The notes under the pieces were generated by a model that saw nothing but the letters and a program-made list of their open reading frames with translations, was not told the origin of the DNA and did no database searches. Position numbers and translations under genes: made by a program. Shown in pieces: positions 63,494-64,000 of a stretch of 64,000 bases of DNA. Position 1 is the first letter of the stretch. Every line of letters starts with the position of its first letter. The stretch comes from Isoetes taiwanensis (Eukaryota > Streptophyta > Lycopodiopsida > Isoetales > Isoetaceae), in assembly GCA_021234155.1 (NCBI GenBank), contig JAJEKV010000035.1, forward strand, positions 9,398,241 through 9,462,240, given 5' to 3'.

Positions 63494-64000
63494 AAGGTGG
63501 CTCAGAAAAACATTCCAATGTGGGCTCAACACCTAGGCTCCAACTTTAAGGTGGCTCCAAACATGTCGGTAGGCACCAACACTTGCCACCAAAATCCAAA
63601 CATGCCAGGTGGCTCAAACGCAGCAGCCACCCTCACAGCTCCAACATGCGAGGTGGCTCCTTACATCTGCATTAGGCTCCCAACGCTAGTCCCAGCACGA
63701 GGTGGCTCCTTACATGTGAACCAACATGCCTGGCTCCAACATGCAAGGTGGCTCAGTACCTAGGTCCAATGAGTCCAAACATGCGAGTGTATCATATATG
63801 CCATGCAGTCCAACATGCCAAGGTGGCTCCAAACCATCACGAGGCTCCTACATGCAAGTAACATGCAAGAAGTAATCCAAACATGCCATAGCAGGGCTCC
63901 TACATGCCACCTAGTCCAACAGCCGCAAGGTAGCAGGCTCAAACATCACCTAGGCTCCAAACATGCCAAAGGTGGTTCCAGAAACAGCACAATAAGCGTA
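63494..64000. repeat. Irregular minisatellite with AGGTGGCTCCAAACATGC core
   Basis: AGGTGGCTC occurs at about 63495, 63549, 63607, 63651, 63700, 63746 and 63821, usually followed within a few bases by (C)CAACATGC or TTACATG. Spacing is 44-75 bp, and the units carry many small indels. It continues to the window edge, so its full length is unknown. Frames on both strands here follow the repeat. Confidence 0.8.

Noticed and set aside
1-64000. CRISPR arrays, rRNA, tRNA, bacterial operons
   Set aside because: Repeat spacing, introns and composition do not fit; no cloverleaf or rRNA core was recognised by eye.

Overview
This window reads as nuclear DNA of a land plant with a large, repeat-rich genome; a gymnosperm, fern or large-genome angiosperm would all fit, and I cannot decide between them. 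The reasons are short GT-AG introns in the one intact gene, plant-type protein similarities, plant initiator-Met-type primer-binding sites, decayed retrotransposon sequence, and very low gene density. I saw no bacterial operon structure, CRISPR array, rRNA or recognisable tRNA.

The only gene I can support end to end is a ten-exon gene on the + strand at 17238-20838. It encodes a 448-residue major-facilitator membrane protein of the MFSD5 / molybdate-anion transporter family (MFS_5). All nine introns are GT-AG, every exon junction is in phase, and the family landmarks are present. A 109-bp tandem duplication covers the end of its exon 4 and that exon's splice donor.

Left of it (1-17 kb) are a two-copy 128-bp tandem repeat near 1.5 kb, one copy of a 1-kb dispersed repeat at 2.9-3.9 kb, a broken copy of a WD40 actin-interacting protein 1 (AIP1) gene at 8.3-9.2 kb, and a 345-375-bp tandem array at 10.6-11.9 kb. 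Right of it (21-38 kb) there is no certain gene. It holds several exon-like open stretches, a hairpin at 32.0 kb that matches in inverted orientation a cluster at 35.1-35.3 kb, and a promoter-plus-two-exon candidate at 37 kb.

The right part (38-64 kb) is mostly decayed repeats. It contains a minus-strand Ty3/Gypsy pol remnant at 40-41.1 kb, a plus-strand LTR end with primer-binding site at 41.2 kb, a weaker one at 50.1 kb, three copies of a short dispersed repeat at 49.9, 50.25 and 52.7 kb, the second copy of the 1-kb repeat at 53.7-54.6 kb, a GC-richer block with a 235-codon open frame at 58.9-59.6 kb, and an irregular minisatellite from 63.49 kb to the window edge. The genes do not form a pathway or operon. 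I did not find a convincing undescribed system; the best leads are listed as findings.
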